Positions 44,630 through 53,028 of a stretch of 64,000 nt of DNA are shown here, piece by piece. The stretch is taken from contig JACRBN010000026.1 in the NCBI GenBank assembly GCA_016213105.1, positions 434,001 to 498,000 of the forward strand, written 5' to 3'. Both the position numbers and the translations under genes were made by a program. Source of the stretch: Chloroflexota bacterium (lineage in GTDB: Bacteria > Chloroflexota > Anaerolineae > Anaerolineales > Villigracilaceae). The notes under the pieces are model-generated. The model had not been told where the DNA came from. It worked only from the letters and a program-made list of their open reading frames with translations, and ran no database searches. How positions within the stretch are numbered: position 1 is the stretch's first letter; each line of letters starts with the position of its first letter.

Positions 44630-46222
44630 ATGAGATCCTTCCCCGCCTCCCGCCTGCCGCGACCGACCTGGGCTTTTTTCGCCGCCCTGGCTTTGCTCGC
44701 CATCGCTGGAGGCGGGTTGCTTTTCTACGCCACCCCGCAGGGACTCGGCCTGAACGATGACTCGATTGCCTACGTGGCGGGCGCGCGCTCCCTGCTCGAA
44801 GGGCGCGGCTATCGTGAGATCTGGATCGTCAGCGCGGGGCCTGTCACACACTTCCCGCCCGGCTTCCCCACGACGCTGGCGTTCACCAGTCTCGTCACGG
44901 GCATCGATCCGCTGCGGGCGGCGCGCCTGCTCAACGTGCTGCTGTTTGTCTTCAATACCTTCCTGATGGGCTGGCTGGCCCTGCGTATGACGAAATCGCG
45001 AGTCGTCGGCCTGCTGACCGCGGCGTTATTTTTGCTGACTCCCTCGCTGCTCAAGATCCATTCCAATGCGATGAGCGAGCCGCTGTACGTGTTCTTCACG
45101 CTGGTCACGTTTTTGTTGCTTGACTTTTATTTTTACCCTCACCCCTTGCCCCTTCGCGAAGCACCCCAGTGGGGCTCCCGAATTCGGGAGTGGGGTTGGG
45201 GAGAGGGCCTGCTCCTTGCGGCAGGACTCATTACCAGTCTGGCTTTCCTGACGCGCTACGCCGCGCTGGCCCTGTTGGCCACGGGTGTGGTGGCGTTGGT
45301 CATTATGCATAGCGAGTGGCGCAAGCGACTTGTCAGTGCAGGGATTTATCTGGCAGGCTTTGTTCCATTTGTCGTAGCCTGGACGATCCGCAACCGCATC
45401 GTGGGCGGGACGGTGACCAACCGCGCCATCGACTGGCATCCCATCGTGGAGTCGAACGCGCGCACGGGCATCCGCACCTTCTCGGAATTCCTCGTTCCGA
45501 TCCAGAACTGGCAGCTCAGCCTGATCAAGGTGGATGGCTTGTTCGAGGTCATCCTGATCGCGCTGGCGCTGGGATTGCTGGTTTGGACGCTCAAGGTCGG
45601 CCTGCCGCGCTTCTTCCAACCCGAAAAAAATTCGCAGCCCGAAGTCATCTCATTTTTGAACGGGCTGTACATCTTTGGTTATTTCCTTTCGCTGGTCGTG
45701 ACGATGACCTTCTTCGACCCCGCCACGAAGTTCCAGTTGCGGATTGTGTCACCGATGCTTGTCTCGTTGCTGCTCTTGCTGGCGTTCGGCTTGAAAACGG
45801 TGGCAGGCCCGGGTCCAGGCAGGCGGATCGCCCTCGGGCTGACGGTCATCCTCTTCGCGGTATCCGCGGTTGGGATGAGCGAGTCCCTCGTCAACCTGCG
45901 CCGCGGCGGACAGGTCTACGCCAACGAACGCTGGTATGATGCGCCCGCCATCGCCGCCCTGCGCGAGCTGCCCGCGGATGTGGTCATCCACAGCAATCAG
46001 CCGGGCGTGATCTACCTGTACGTGGGCCGCCCGGGCGCCTTACTGCCCGGGAGTGTGGAGGCCGCGCGGGAGCTTCAGGAGGAAGTGCGCGCAGGCAGGG
46101 CCGTGATCGTAATCTTCAGGGATGCGAATGCCGAGGAGGCGACCCTGGCTTATTACGAAGCGCTCGGCCAGGGATTGCAAGTTGAAAAATACAACGGCGA
46201 CGTGATCTATTCCGCGCCATAA
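44630..46222 (+). CDS. GT-C-like membrane glycosyltransferase with in-frame repeat
   Basis: 530 residues, about 12 helices. The first extracytoplasmic loop has GLNDDSIAYVAGARSLLEGRG, an acidic DD typical of dolichyl-phosphate-mannose-type GT-C enzymes, and FPPGFPTTLAF after it. The C-terminal 80 residues look soluble. ATG at 44630 lies 5 nt beyond the T-run of the preceding terminator, with no clear RBS. Residues near 168-192 (YPHPLPLREAPQWGSRIREW) are encoded by a palindromic repeat that resembles intergenic elements of related genomes; it sits in a loop between helices. Substrate unknown, probably a lipid-linked sugar. Confidence 0.75.
   Translation: MRSFPASRLPRPTWAFFAALALLAIAGGGLLFYATPQGLGLNDDSIAYVAGARSLLEGRGYREIWIVSAGPVTHFPPGFPTTLAFTSLVTGIDPLRAARLLNVLLFVFNTFLMGWLALRMTKSRVVGLLTAALFLLTPSLLKIHSNAMSEPLYVFFTLVTFLLLDFYFYPHPLPLREAPQWGSRIREWGWGEGLLLAAGLITSLAFLTRYAALALLATGVVALVIMHSEWRKRLVSAGIYLAGFVPFVVAWTIRNRIVGGTVTNRAIDWHPIVESNARTGIRTFSEFLVPIQNWQLSLIKVDGLFEVILIALALGLLVWTLKVGLPRFFQPEKNSQPEVISFLNGLYIFGYFLSLVVTMTFFDPATKFQLRIVSPMLVSLLLLLAFGLKTVAGPGPGRRIALGLTVILFAVSAVGMSESLVNLRRGGQVYANERWYDAPAIAALRELPADVVIHSNQPGVIYLYVGRPGALLPGSVEAARELQEEVRAGRAVIVIFRDANAEEATLAYYEALGQGLQVEKYNGDVIYSAP
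45136..45209. repeat. Palindromic repeat inside a GT-C-like gene
   Basis: Outer arms CCCTCACCCC and GGGGTTGGGGAGAGGG, inner CACCCCAGTGGGG, and a perfect 16-nt palindrome CTCCCGAATTCGGGAG (45175-45190). The reading frame stays open. Confidence 0.75.
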
Positions 46223-46224
46223 AC

Positions 46225-46253
46225 CGTCGCGCAATTTGCCAAATTGCGCGACG
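46225..46253. repeat. Palindromic repeat CGTCGCGCAATTT-GCC-complement
   Basis: Perfect 13-bp stem just after the upstream stop codon. It is a longer relative of 24632-24652. A second, imperfect unit (CGCGGGATGCCATCTCGCG) follows at about 46262-46280. Confidence 0.7.
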
Positions 46254-46295
46254 AAACGCAACGCGGGATGCCATCTCGCGCAACAGGAGACATCA

Positions 46296-47123
46296 ATGAA
46301 AATCCAGGAAAAGTTTGATCTCACTGGCCGTGTGGCTGTGGTGACGGGCGGCGTGGGGCTGCTCGGCGCTGAGTTTTGCAAGACGCTGGCAGAAGCGGGC
46401 GCGGCGGTGGCTGTGGTCGATTTGAACGGCGCGGCTGCCGAGAAAGTGGCGGCGGGACTCGTCGCGGATGGCTATCGCGCCAAGGCAGTTCCCACCGACA
46501 TCACCCAACCCGAGTCGGTCAACGCAATGGTGGCCGCTGTTGTGGCGGAATTCGGGCGGCTGGACATCCTCGTCAACAGCGCGGCCCTCGACCCGAAGTT
46601 CGATCCCGACGCGGCGGCTAAAGGTATCGCACCGGGCGCTTTCGAGGATTATCCGCTCGAGCAGTGGAACGCGGCCTTGAACGTCAACCTGACAGGTATG
46701 TTCCTGGTCACGCAAGCCTGCGTCAAGCAGATGAATGCCCAGGGCAAAAAGGGCAGCATCATCAATATCTGCTCGACCTATGGTCTGAACGGCCCCGACC
46801 AGCGCATCTACATCAAGGACGGAAAACGCGTGGCCTTCAAGCCCGTCTATTACACCGTCACCAAGGGCGGCGTGATGGGCTTTACAAAATATCTCGCGGC
46901 CTATTACGCTGAGACTGAGATCCGCGTCAATGCGTTGACCCCTGGCGGCGTGTTCAATAATCACGAAGATTATTTCGTCAAGAATTATTCCGCCAAGACC
47001 ATCATGGGACGCATGGCCAAGAAGGACGAGATGAACGGCGCTCTGCTGTTCCTGGCCTCGGATGCGTCCTCGTACATGACGGGAAATAATGTGGTCGTGG
47101 ATGGCGGGTGGACGGCTTGGTAA
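46296..47123 (+). CDS. Short-chain dehydrogenase, PtmA-like
   Basis: 275 residues from ATG 46296 (RBS AGGAGA). Rossmann motif TGGVGLLG, then LVNSAALDP in place of NNAG, catalytic Ser in ICSTYGLNGPDQ and YxxxK in YYTVTKGG. The substitution pattern and the insertion GPDQRIYIKDGKR resemble PtmA/oxidoreductases encoded in legionaminic- and other nonulosonic-acid loci. It stands upstream of the cytidylyltransferase and synthase genes, which supports a role in making a sugar precursor; the exact step is not established. One AT-rich gene is wedged between it and the cytidylyltransferase. Confidence 0.85.
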   Translation: MKIQEKFDLTGRVAVVTGGVGLLGAEFCKTLAEAGAAVAVVDLNGAAAEKVAAGLVADGYRAKAVPTDITQPESVNAMVAAVVAEFGRLDILVNSAALDPKFDPDAAAKGIAPGAFEDYPLEQWNAALNVNLTGMFLVTQACVKQMNAQGKKGSIINICSTYGLNGPDQRIYIKDGKRVAFKPVYYTVTKGGVMGFTKYLAAYYAETEIRVNALTPGGVFNNHEDYFVKNYSAKTIMGRMAKKDEMNGALLFLASDASSYMTGNNVVVDGGWTAW

Positions 47124-47136
47124 AAAACGGTATCCT

Positions 47137-47463
47137 ATGAAATGCTGTTTCAAAGAGTGTTCTAGTTCAGATAATCAGAATTTGAGTCTGTTAACTGTAG
47201 CATTGCTGGATGATAGCTTCTGCAGGTTATATACCCATGATCAATGCTTTGTGTCAAAATGTCATCCCAATGTTAGCTTTGATAGCCCCAAAGAGCATGG
47301 TCATATCCCTAAGAACGCCAAATGTATCTTCTGTGGTGAAAAGCTTCCAGTGATTGGTATACATCCATACACTTTTGATTTTGGCAACTTTGTTCCGCCT
47401 CACCGATACTGGGCTCACTCGCATTGCATGAAGAATATGGTAAATCTTGACATCAATGACTGA
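47137..47463 (+). CDS. Small Cys/His-rich protein of foreign composition
   Basis: 108 residues. It contains several Cys pairs and single residues that could bind zinc: MKCCFKEC at the start, CFVSKCH, CIFCGEKLP, and HSHCMKN near the end. No known family is recognised. Its composition is distinctly AT-rich compared with both neighbours. It starts 14 nt after the SDR stop, without a convincing RBS, and its last 8 nt overlap the start of the cytidylyltransferase gene. I take it as an inserted passenger gene; a decayed gene is possible. Confidence 0.6.
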   Translation: MKCCFKECSSSDNQNLSLLTVALLDDSFCRLYTHDQCFVSKCHPNVSFDSPKEHGHIPKNAKCIFCGEKLPVIGIHPYTFDFGNFVPPHRYWAHSHCMKNMVNLDIND

Positions 47464-48673
47464 AATTCTCGCTCTCATCCCCGCGCGCGGAGGCTCAAAA
47501 GGCATCCCGCGCAAAAATATCCGCAGCTTCGCGGGCTGGCCGCTGATCGCGTGGAGCATCGCCGCGGCCCAGCAATCGAAGTATGTGACGCGCATCATCG
47601 TCAGCACCGACGACGAGGAGATCGCGGCCGTGGCGCGTGAATACGGCGCGGAGACGCCCTTCCTGCGTCCCGCCGAGTTCGCGCAGGACAAATCCACCGA
47701 CATGCCGCTCTTCGAGCATGCGCTGGCCTGGCTGGCCGAGCACGAAGGCTATCACCCCGAGGTAGTCGTGCAACTGCGGCCCACCTCGCCTGTCCGCCCG
47801 CGCGGGCTGATCGACGACGCGATACAGATCCTGCTCGATCATCCCGATGCGGATTGTGTGCGCGGCGTGGTACCCTCGGGCCAGAATCCGTTCAAGATGT
47901 GGCGCTTCGATGATCCCAAACAGCCGATGAAGCCGCTGCTCACGGTCGACAGCCTGGCCGAGCCGTACAACGCGCCGCGTCAGATCCTGCCGCCGACCTA
48001 CTGGCAGACGGGTCACATCGACGCCATCCGCGTCTCGACGATTCTGGAACGCCACACGCTGACGGGCAACGTCATCTATCCGCTGGTGATCGACTCGAAG
48101 TACACGGTCGACATCGACACGCTGCCCGACTGGGCCAAGTACGAAGCCCTGGTCTACAGCGGCCTGGAGATGGTCAGCCCTGGAAAAGCCCGCCGCCCGA
48201 TGCCTGATTCCGTTAAAATGGTCGTCACCGACTTCGACGGCGTTATCACCGACGGGCGCGTCTGGGTGAACGGAGACGGCGTCGAAACGGTGGCAGCCTC
48301 CCGCGCCGATTCGATGCGCATCAAACAGATGCGCGCCGCGGGCATCGAGGTCATGATCCTGTCTTCGGAGGTTGACAACGTGGTCAGCGCGCGCGCCCGA
48401 AAGATGGGCATCCAGGCCATCCACGGCATGGGACTCGATGGCAAGGGCAAGGTGCTCAAGAATATCCTGGCCGAGAAGAATTTGAACGCGTCTGAAGTGG
48501 TGTATCTCGGCAATGACTTCAACGACCTGCCATGCTTCGACGTGGCGGGCTGGGCCGTGGCCGTTGCGGATGCGTATCCCGAAGTGCTGCGCGCCGCGGA
48601 TTATGTGCTGAAAACAAACGGCGGCTTTGGGGCGCTGCGCGAGTTGTGTGATCTGATTTTGAAAAATAAATAA
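47456..48673 (+). CDS. CMP-nonulosonate cytidylyltransferase fused to a HAD phosphatase
   Basis: 405 residues. The first 230 match acylneuraminate cytidylyltransferase: ALIPARGGSKGIPRKNIRSFAGWPL (CTP loop), STDDEEIAAVAREYGAETPFLRP and VVQLRPTSPVRP. Residues about 250-405 form a KdsC/YrbI-type HAD hydrolase: VVTDFDGVITDGRVW (D-x-D nucleophile motif), ILSSE and GNDFNDLPCF. The synthase step in some nonulosonate pathways yields a 9-phosphate, so the second domain may remove it before CMP activation (inference). The neighbouring genes, an SDR and a synthase, fit such a pathway. The ATG at 47456 overlaps the upstream passenger gene. Confidence 0.92.
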   Translation: MTEILALIPARGGSKGIPRKNIRSFAGWPLIAWSIAAAQQSKYVTRIIVSTDDEEIAAVAREYGAETPFLRPAEFAQDKSTDMPLFEHALAWLAEHEGYHPEVVVQLRPTSPVRPRGLIDDAIQILLDHPDADCVRGVVPSGQNPFKMWRFDDPKQPMKPLLTVDSLAEPYNAPRQILPPTYWQTGHIDAIRVSTILERHTLTGNVIYPLVIDSKYTVDIDTLPDWAKYEALVYSGLEMVSPGKARRPMPDSVKMVVTDFDGVITDGRVWVNGDGVETVAASRADSMRIKQMRAAGIEVMILSSEVDNVVSARARKMGIQAIHGMGLDGKGKVLKNILAEKNLNASEVVYLGNDFNDLPCFDVAGWAVAVADAYPEVLRAADYVLKTNGGFGALRELCDLILKNK

Positions 48674-48752
48674 TGTCGTTGCGAGCGGAGCGAAGCAACC
48701 TCCCAAAACAGGAGATTGCTTCGTCGGGCTAGCGCCCTCCTCGCAATGACAT
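48673..48752. repeat. 80-bp palindromic repeat (MITE-like), copy 2
   Basis: Begins ATGTCGTTGCGAG at the last base of the stop codon and ends CTCGCAATGACAT; inner arms AGCGAAGCAACC and GGAGATTGCTTCG. Same family as 9526-9611. Confidence 0.8.
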
Positions 48753-48768
48753 AAAACAAGGAGAAAAA

Positions 48769-49653
48769 ATGGCTCGAGAAATTAAACTCGGAAATCGAAT
48801 GGTCGGCGACGGGCATCCTGCCTACGTCATCGCGGAGATCGGCATCAACCACAACGGCGACATGGACATCGTCAAGGGCATGATCGACGCCGCTGTGCAC
48901 GCGGGCGCGGACGCAGTCAAGTTCCAGAAGCGCACGCCCGAAGTCTGCACGCCGCCCGAACAGCAGAAGCAGATGCGTGAGACGCCCTGGGGCTACATCA
49001 CGTATCTCGACTACCGCTACAAGGTCGAGTTCAACGAAGAGCAGTACCGCGAGATCGACCGCTACGCGCGCGAAAAAGGCATTGCCTGGATGGCGTCGGT
49101 CTGGGATGAGCCGTCGGTGGACTTCCTGGAGAAGTTCGAGACGCCCGCCTACAAGGTGCCGTCTGCTTCGTTGACCGACCTGCCGCTGTTGAAGTATGTG
49201 CGTAAGACAGGCAAGCCGATGATCATCTCGACGGGTATGTCCACTATGGAGCAGATTCACAAGGCCGTGGATGTGATTGGCACCGAGAACCTGATCATCA
49301 TGCACTGCACCAGCACCTATCCGTGCGAGCCTGAGGAACTAAACCTCAAGATGATCGAAACCCTGCGCCGTGAATTCCCGAACAACCCGATCGGTTACTC
49401 GGGCCACGAAGTGGGACTCGTCCCCTCGGCGGTGGCCGTGGCTTTGGGCGCTTCATCCGTGGAGCGCCACCTGACCCTCGACCGCGCCATGTGGGGCAGC
49501 GACCAGGCCGCCTCCGTGGAACCTGGCGGCTTCGAGAAGCTGATCAAATACATCCGCGTGACCGAAGCGGGAATGGGCGACGGCGTGAAGAAGGTCTACG
49601 AATCCGAGAAGGGTTCGATGAAGAAACTGCGCCGCGTGGTTTCGGACGATTAA
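48769..49653 (+). CDS. N-acetylneuraminate synthase family protein (NeuB-like) without SAF domain
   Basis: 294 residues of TIM barrel that condenses a hexosamine derivative with PEP to give a nonulosonic acid. Motifs: YVIAEIGINHNGDM, GADAVKFQKRTP, YKVPSASLTDLPLL, ISTGMSTMEQI, MHCTSTYPCEPEELNL and GYSGHEVGLVPS, with ERHLTLDRAMWGSDQ near the end. Usual NeuB/SpsE proteins are about 340-350 residues and finish with a SAF (antifreeze-like) domain; this one stops after the barrel at RRVVSDD, with a normal stop codon. A short subfamily of this type exists, so it may be intact. RBS AAGGAG. It follows the cytidylyltransferase after one repeat. Confidence 0.9.
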   Translation: MAREIKLGNRMVGDGHPAYVIAEIGINHNGDMDIVKGMIDAAVHAGADAVKFQKRTPEVCTPPEQQKQMRETPWGYITYLDYRYKVEFNEEQYREIDRYAREKGIAWMASVWDEPSVDFLEKFETPAYKVPSASLTDLPLLKYVRKTGKPMIISTGMSTMEQIHKAVDVIGTENLIIMHCTSTYPCEPEELNLKMIETLRREFPNNPIGYSGHEVGLVPSAVAVALGASSVERHLTLDRAMWGSDQAASVEPGGFEKLIKYIRVTEAGMGDGVKKVYESEKGSMKKLRRVVSDD

Positions 49654-49659
49654 TATGTG

Positions 49660-49688
49660 GTAGGGGCGATGCGCCGCATCGCCCCTAC
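49660..49688. repeat. Perfect hairpin just before the sulfotransferase start
   Basis: GTAGGGGCGATGCG with CGCATCGCCCCTAC around a short loop; it ends 8 bp before the ATG at 49697 and leaves no room for a normal RBS. Confidence 0.75.
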
Positions 49689-49696
49689 GTTGAATC

Positions 49697-50551
49697 ATGA
49701 CCCTGACCCAGAAAATCCGCCGCACACTCCGCCCCGCAGGGAAGACCGCCCAGGCCGTCTGGCGCTGGAAGCGGCTTTCCTTCAACGAGGTGCCGCCCGT
49801 CTTTGGCAACTCCAAGCCGAAGAGCGGGTCGCATTTGTTGTTGCAGATTCTGAACGGCTTCACGCAGATCATGCCCTATCGCTACGTGGATGCGGATCCG
49901 ATCCGCACGATCAACAAGGACGGCGGACGGCGGACGATTGACCGTGTTGCCGCAGACCTGGGCAATGTGCCGCAGGGGGTGATCGGTTGGGGCTATGTGG
50001 ATGCGACGCCCGAGAATGTGGCGGTGCTGTGTGCGCCGAATCGCGTGAATTATTTCATCTATCGCGATCCGCGCGACATGCTGGTCTCACAGGTCTTCTT
50101 TGCGACCGACATGCACGAAGAGCATGGGATGCATGCGTATTACAAATCGCTGCCCGATTTCGGTGCGCGGCTCAATGTGGCCATTACCGGCATCGAGCGC
50201 GACGGGCTGAAGATGGTCAGCGTCAAACAGCGTTACGAAGGCGTGTTCCAATGGCTGGAACAAAAAATGGTGATGTGCCTGCGCTTTGAAGACCTGATCA
50301 ACAACCGCGACGCCACGCTCCACGCCATGCTCGATGAAGTGGAAAAGACAGGCTACAAAATCCCCACGCCGCGCGAGAAGGCATTGTTGATTTTGGTCGA
50401 GGCAATCCAGCCGAAGAAGAGTCACACCTTCCGCTCAGGCAAGACGGGCGGCTGGAAACAGCACTTCACCGATGAGCACAAGCAACTGTTCAAAGAGGTG
50501 GCGGGGAATTTGCTGGTGAGACTTGGGTATGAAAAAAATAATGATTGGTAG
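49697..50551 (+). CDS. Sulfotransferase
   Basis: 284 residues, cytoplasmic. The 5'-phosphosulfate loop is PKSGSHLL (residues 41-48) and the 3'-phosphate motif is YFIYRDPRDMLVS. The C-terminus has RSGKTGGWKQHFTDEHKQ, the conserved RxGxxGxW element of PAPS-dependent sulfotransferases. The acceptor cannot be read from the sequence; its place next to nonulosonate genes suggests a surface glycan. A paralogue with the same ending (LGYE.NNDW) is at 53029. The PAPS synthase at 42845 could supply the donor. Instead of an RBS, a hairpin stands before the ATG. Confidence 0.9.
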   Translation: MTLTQKIRRTLRPAGKTAQAVWRWKRLSFNEVPPVFGNSKPKSGSHLLLQILNGFTQIMPYRYVDADPIRTINKDGGRRTIDRVAADLGNVPQGVIGWGYVDATPENVAVLCAPNRVNYFIYRDPRDMLVSQVFFATDMHEEHGMHAYYKSLPDFGARLNVAITGIERDGLKMVSVKQRYEGVFQWLEQKMVMCLRFEDLINNRDATLHAMLDEVEKTGYKIPTPREKALLILVEAIQPKKSHTFRSGKTGGWKQHFTDEHKQLFKEVAGNLLVRLGYEKNNDW

Positions 50552-50578
50552 GGCAGGGTTACTGCCCTGTGGTTAATA

Positions 50579-52234
50579 ATGAAAGAATTTATCACCCAAC
50601 GCATCAAACGCGGACTTGTCCGCCGCTTCAATAATTTCAAGGTGGCCGCTGTGGCGCGACAGGTGGCGCAGCGCGAACCTGAACCGAAAGGCGCGCCTAT
50701 CGTGTTCTTCAAGGCCTCCACGGGCATCGATGACCTCTCATGGAACAGTGGATTCCATCTGCTGGCTTCGTGGGCGCTGCGCCTGCGTGGGATCCCCGTT
50801 GCGTACTTTGCCTGCAACGCGGGCATGAGTCATTGTGTCCTCGGCACGAACCGCGACGATCCGCACAAGGCGCCGCCGTGCAGGTCGTGCGTGATGCAGT
50901 CACAGTCGTTGTATGCGGGGGTGCCAGTCGAAGGCGGTGCTCTGAGCTTGTCGAAGGGTTCAACGTTGAACGTCGAAGGTCAAAGGTCGCAGGTCAATTG
51001 GTTTGAGTTTGAACGTGACCCGCAACTTGTCTTGGCCATCGAAAAACTTTCCCTGCAAAACTTGATGAATTTTGTTTGGAAGGAAATTCCGCTCGGCCCC
51101 TTGTGCCTGCCTGGTCTGCGCTGGATTCTACGCATCCATCACCTGAGCGATGACGGGAACACGCGTCATCTGCTGCGCGAGTACATTTTGTCCGCGTGGA
51201 ATGTGGCGCGGAAATTTGCAGACTTTCTCGATCTGACTCAGCCGAGGGCAGTCCTCGTGTTCAATGGGCAGTTCTTCCCCGAAGCGACCGCTCGCTGGGT
51301 GGCGCAGAAACGCGGACTGCGGGTCATCACGCACGAGGTAGGCTTCCAACCTGCCACCGCATTCTTCACCGAGGGCGAAGCGACCGCCTCGCCGATTCCG
51401 CTTCCCGAGGCATTCGAGATGAACGCGGAACAAAACGCAAAACTGGATGCATACCTGGCGAAGCGCTTTCAAGGCGACTTCACGATGGCGGGCATCAAGT
51501 TTTGGGCGGACATGCAGGGGCTCGACGAGTCCTTCCTGCAAAAGGCGGCGGGCTTCAAGAAAATCGTGCCCGTCTTTACCAACGTCATCTTCGATACCAG
51601 CCAGCCGCACGCCAACACGGTCTTCGAGGACATGTTCGATTGGCTCGACCTGACCTTGGAGATCATCCGCGAACACCGCGACACGCTGTTCGTCATCCGC
51701 GCGCACCCCGACGAGCTGCGCGTGCGCAAGGCCAGCCGCGAAACGGTGGCAGGCTGGGCCGAAAGCCGCGCCCTCGAAACGGAACCAAACGTGGTCTTCG
51801 TCGGCCCGAAGGAGACACTCAGCTCATACGAGTTGATCCTGAAGTCCAAGTTCGTCATGGTCTACAACTCGACCATCGGCCTGGAGGCCGCGATCATGGG
51901 CGCCGCGGTGCTGTGCGCGGGCAAGGCACGTTTCACGCAATATCCCATTGTCTTCTTTCCGCAGACGGTGGACGAGGTCAGAAGAAAGACGGAAGAATTT
52001 TTGAATGCCGATAAGATCGATGTCCCCGCTGAGTTCAAACGCAATGGGCGCCGATTTTTATATTACCAGTTGTATCGGACTTCCCTGCCGTTCGGCGATT
52101 TCCTCGAACCATCCGTCCGCACGACACAGACGCGCCTGAAGACCTTCAGCCTGGACAAACTACTGGAGTCCGATGCGGTCAATGCGATCCTGGATGGGGT
52201 GTTGAAGAACGAGGATTTCCTGCTCAACGAATAA
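50579..52234 (+). CDS. Putative capsule-polysaccharide-type glycosyltransferase
   Basis: 551 residues, no signal peptide. The N-terminal half has a Rossmann-like VFFKASTGIDDLSWNSGFHLLASWALRLRGIPVAYFACN with a Cys-rich patch (CRSC). The C-terminal half looks like the UDP-sugar-binding lobe of GT-B enzymes and capsule synthesis proteins: FVIRAHPDELR, KETLSSYELILKSKFVMVYNSTIGLEA, and GAAVLCAGKARF. I infer transfer of a sugar to a surface polymer, though the family is not settled. Residues about 122-142 (GALSLSKGSTLNVEGQRSQV) come from a repeat (nt 50931-50990) inserted in frame. A convergent terminator follows. Confidence 0.7.
   Translation: MKEFITQRIKRGLVRRFNNFKVAAVARQVAQREPEPKGAPIVFFKASTGIDDLSWNSGFHLLASWALRLRGIPVAYFACNAGMSHCVLGTNRDDPHKAPPCRSCVMQSQSLYAGVPVEGGALSLSKGSTLNVEGQRSQVNWFEFERDPQLVLAIEKLSLQNLMNFVWKEIPLGPLCLPGLRWILRIHHLSDDGNTRHLLREYILSAWNVARKFADFLDLTQPRAVLVFNGQFFPEATARWVAQKRGLRVITHEVGFQPATAFFTEGEATASPIPLPEAFEMNAEQNAKLDAYLAKRFQGDFTMAGIKFWADMQGLDESFLQKAAGFKKIVPVFTNVIFDTSQPHANTVFEDMFDWLDLTLEIIREHRDTLFVIRAHPDELRVRKASRETVAGWAESRALETEPNVVFVGPKETLSSYELILKSKFVMVYNSTIGLEAAIMGAAVLCAGKARFTQYPIVFFPQTVDEVRRKTEEFLNADKIDVPAEFKRNGRRFLYYQLYRTSLPFGDFLEPSVRTTQTRLKTFSLDKLLESDAVNAILDGVLKNEDFLLNE
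50931..50990. repeat. Repeat inside the putative capsule glycosyltransferase gene
   Basis: Contains GCTCTGAGCTTGTCGAAGGG, a string I recognise as a common dispersed repeat in related genomes, then the palindrome GTTCAACGTTGAAC (50958-50971) and GTCGAAGGTCAAAGGTCGC. Confidence 0.6.
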
Positions 52235-52251
52235 TTTGTTACAGAAAACAA

Positions 52252-52288
52252 AAAATGCCAGGTAGCGTGTATTGCTGCCTGGCATTTT
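52252..52288. terminator. Bidirectional terminator
   Basis: AAAATGCCAGG (52252-52262) pairs with CCTGGCATTTT (52278-52288); T-run on both strands. It separates the convergent glycosyltransferase and acyltransferase genes. Confidence 0.88.
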
Positions 52289-52299
52289 TGTGTGAGCGT

Positions 52300-52893
52300 T
52301 TACCTCTCCAGCGTGATTTCCTTCCTTCTCGGATTGATCCCCACCTTGCCCGCAAAATAGCCCTTGATGGTCTTCAAGTCCGCATCCGCATCCTCGCCGG
52401 GGTGGAAGACCTGTCCCACCATGACCTTTTTCCGAATCCCATCCACCACGGCCATCACCACGGGAATGCCCGCGCTTTTGGCGATGTGATAAAAGCCCAT
52501 CTTCCATTCGGTGACGCGGTGACGCGTGCCCTCGGGCGCGATGACCAGGATGAATTTCTGCGAGGCTTCACAGGCGGATACCATCTGTTCGACCAGGCCC
52601 GTGGACTTGGAGCGGTCCACGGGGATGCCGCCGCACCAGTAGAAGAACCAGGCGAAGGGTCCGCGGAACAACTCGGCCTTGCCCATGAAGCGCACGTTTG
52701 CCCGCAGGTGGAAGATGATCGCCAGGAACATCATGAAGTCCCAGTTGGAGGTGTGCGGCGCGCCGATCACGATGAACTTGGGCAGGTCGGGAAAGCGGCC
52801 CTCCACCTTCCAGCCGATCAGGCCCAGGATGGCTCTCGCCAGAAGATGAAGGAGGTAGCTCAGGATGGGGGTGTTGAAGATCGTTATTTTCAC
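52300..52893 (-). CDS. Lysophospholipid acyltransferase family protein (PlsC-like)
   Basis: 197 residues with GTG start at 52893 (RBS AAGGA). Family blocks are present: GAPHTSNWDFMMFL (HxxxxD-like catalytic motif), GKAELFRGPFAWFFYWCGGIPVDRS, and IAPEGTRHRVTEWKMGFYHIAKSAGIPVV. Such proteins acylate lysophosphatidate or other lysolipids at the inner membrane. It is the only minus-strand gene inside the glycan region, so it may be unrelated to it, or may act on a glycolipid anchor (guess). Confidence 0.9.
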   Translation of the reverse strand: MKITIFNTPILSYLLHLLARAILGLIGWKVEGRFPDLPKFIVIGAPHTSNWDFMMFLAIIFHLRANVRFMGKAELFRGPFAWFFYWCGGIPVDRSKSTGLVEQMVSACEASQKFILVIAPEGTRHRVTEWKMGFYHIAKSAGIPVVMAVVDGIRKKVMVGQVFHPGEDADADLKTIKGYFAGKVGINPRRKEITLER

Positions 52894-53028
52894 GGCAAAG
52901 TCCTTGTCGAATCCATCCGCAGGTTCGAACAGACCACAAACCGCGGTGTCATATCAGATTGATAATAGCATAACCCCGCCCGCCTTTGAAAGTCACTCAC
53001 GCCCGCCGTTCTGTGGTTAAATATCCCC

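Noticed and set aside
42647-44851. Upstream extension of the membrane protein at 41060-42646 by about 735 codons
   Set aside because: The extension is antisense to the PAPS-synthase gene and shows no domain; the natural start is the ATG at 42646 with a hydrophobic N-terminus.
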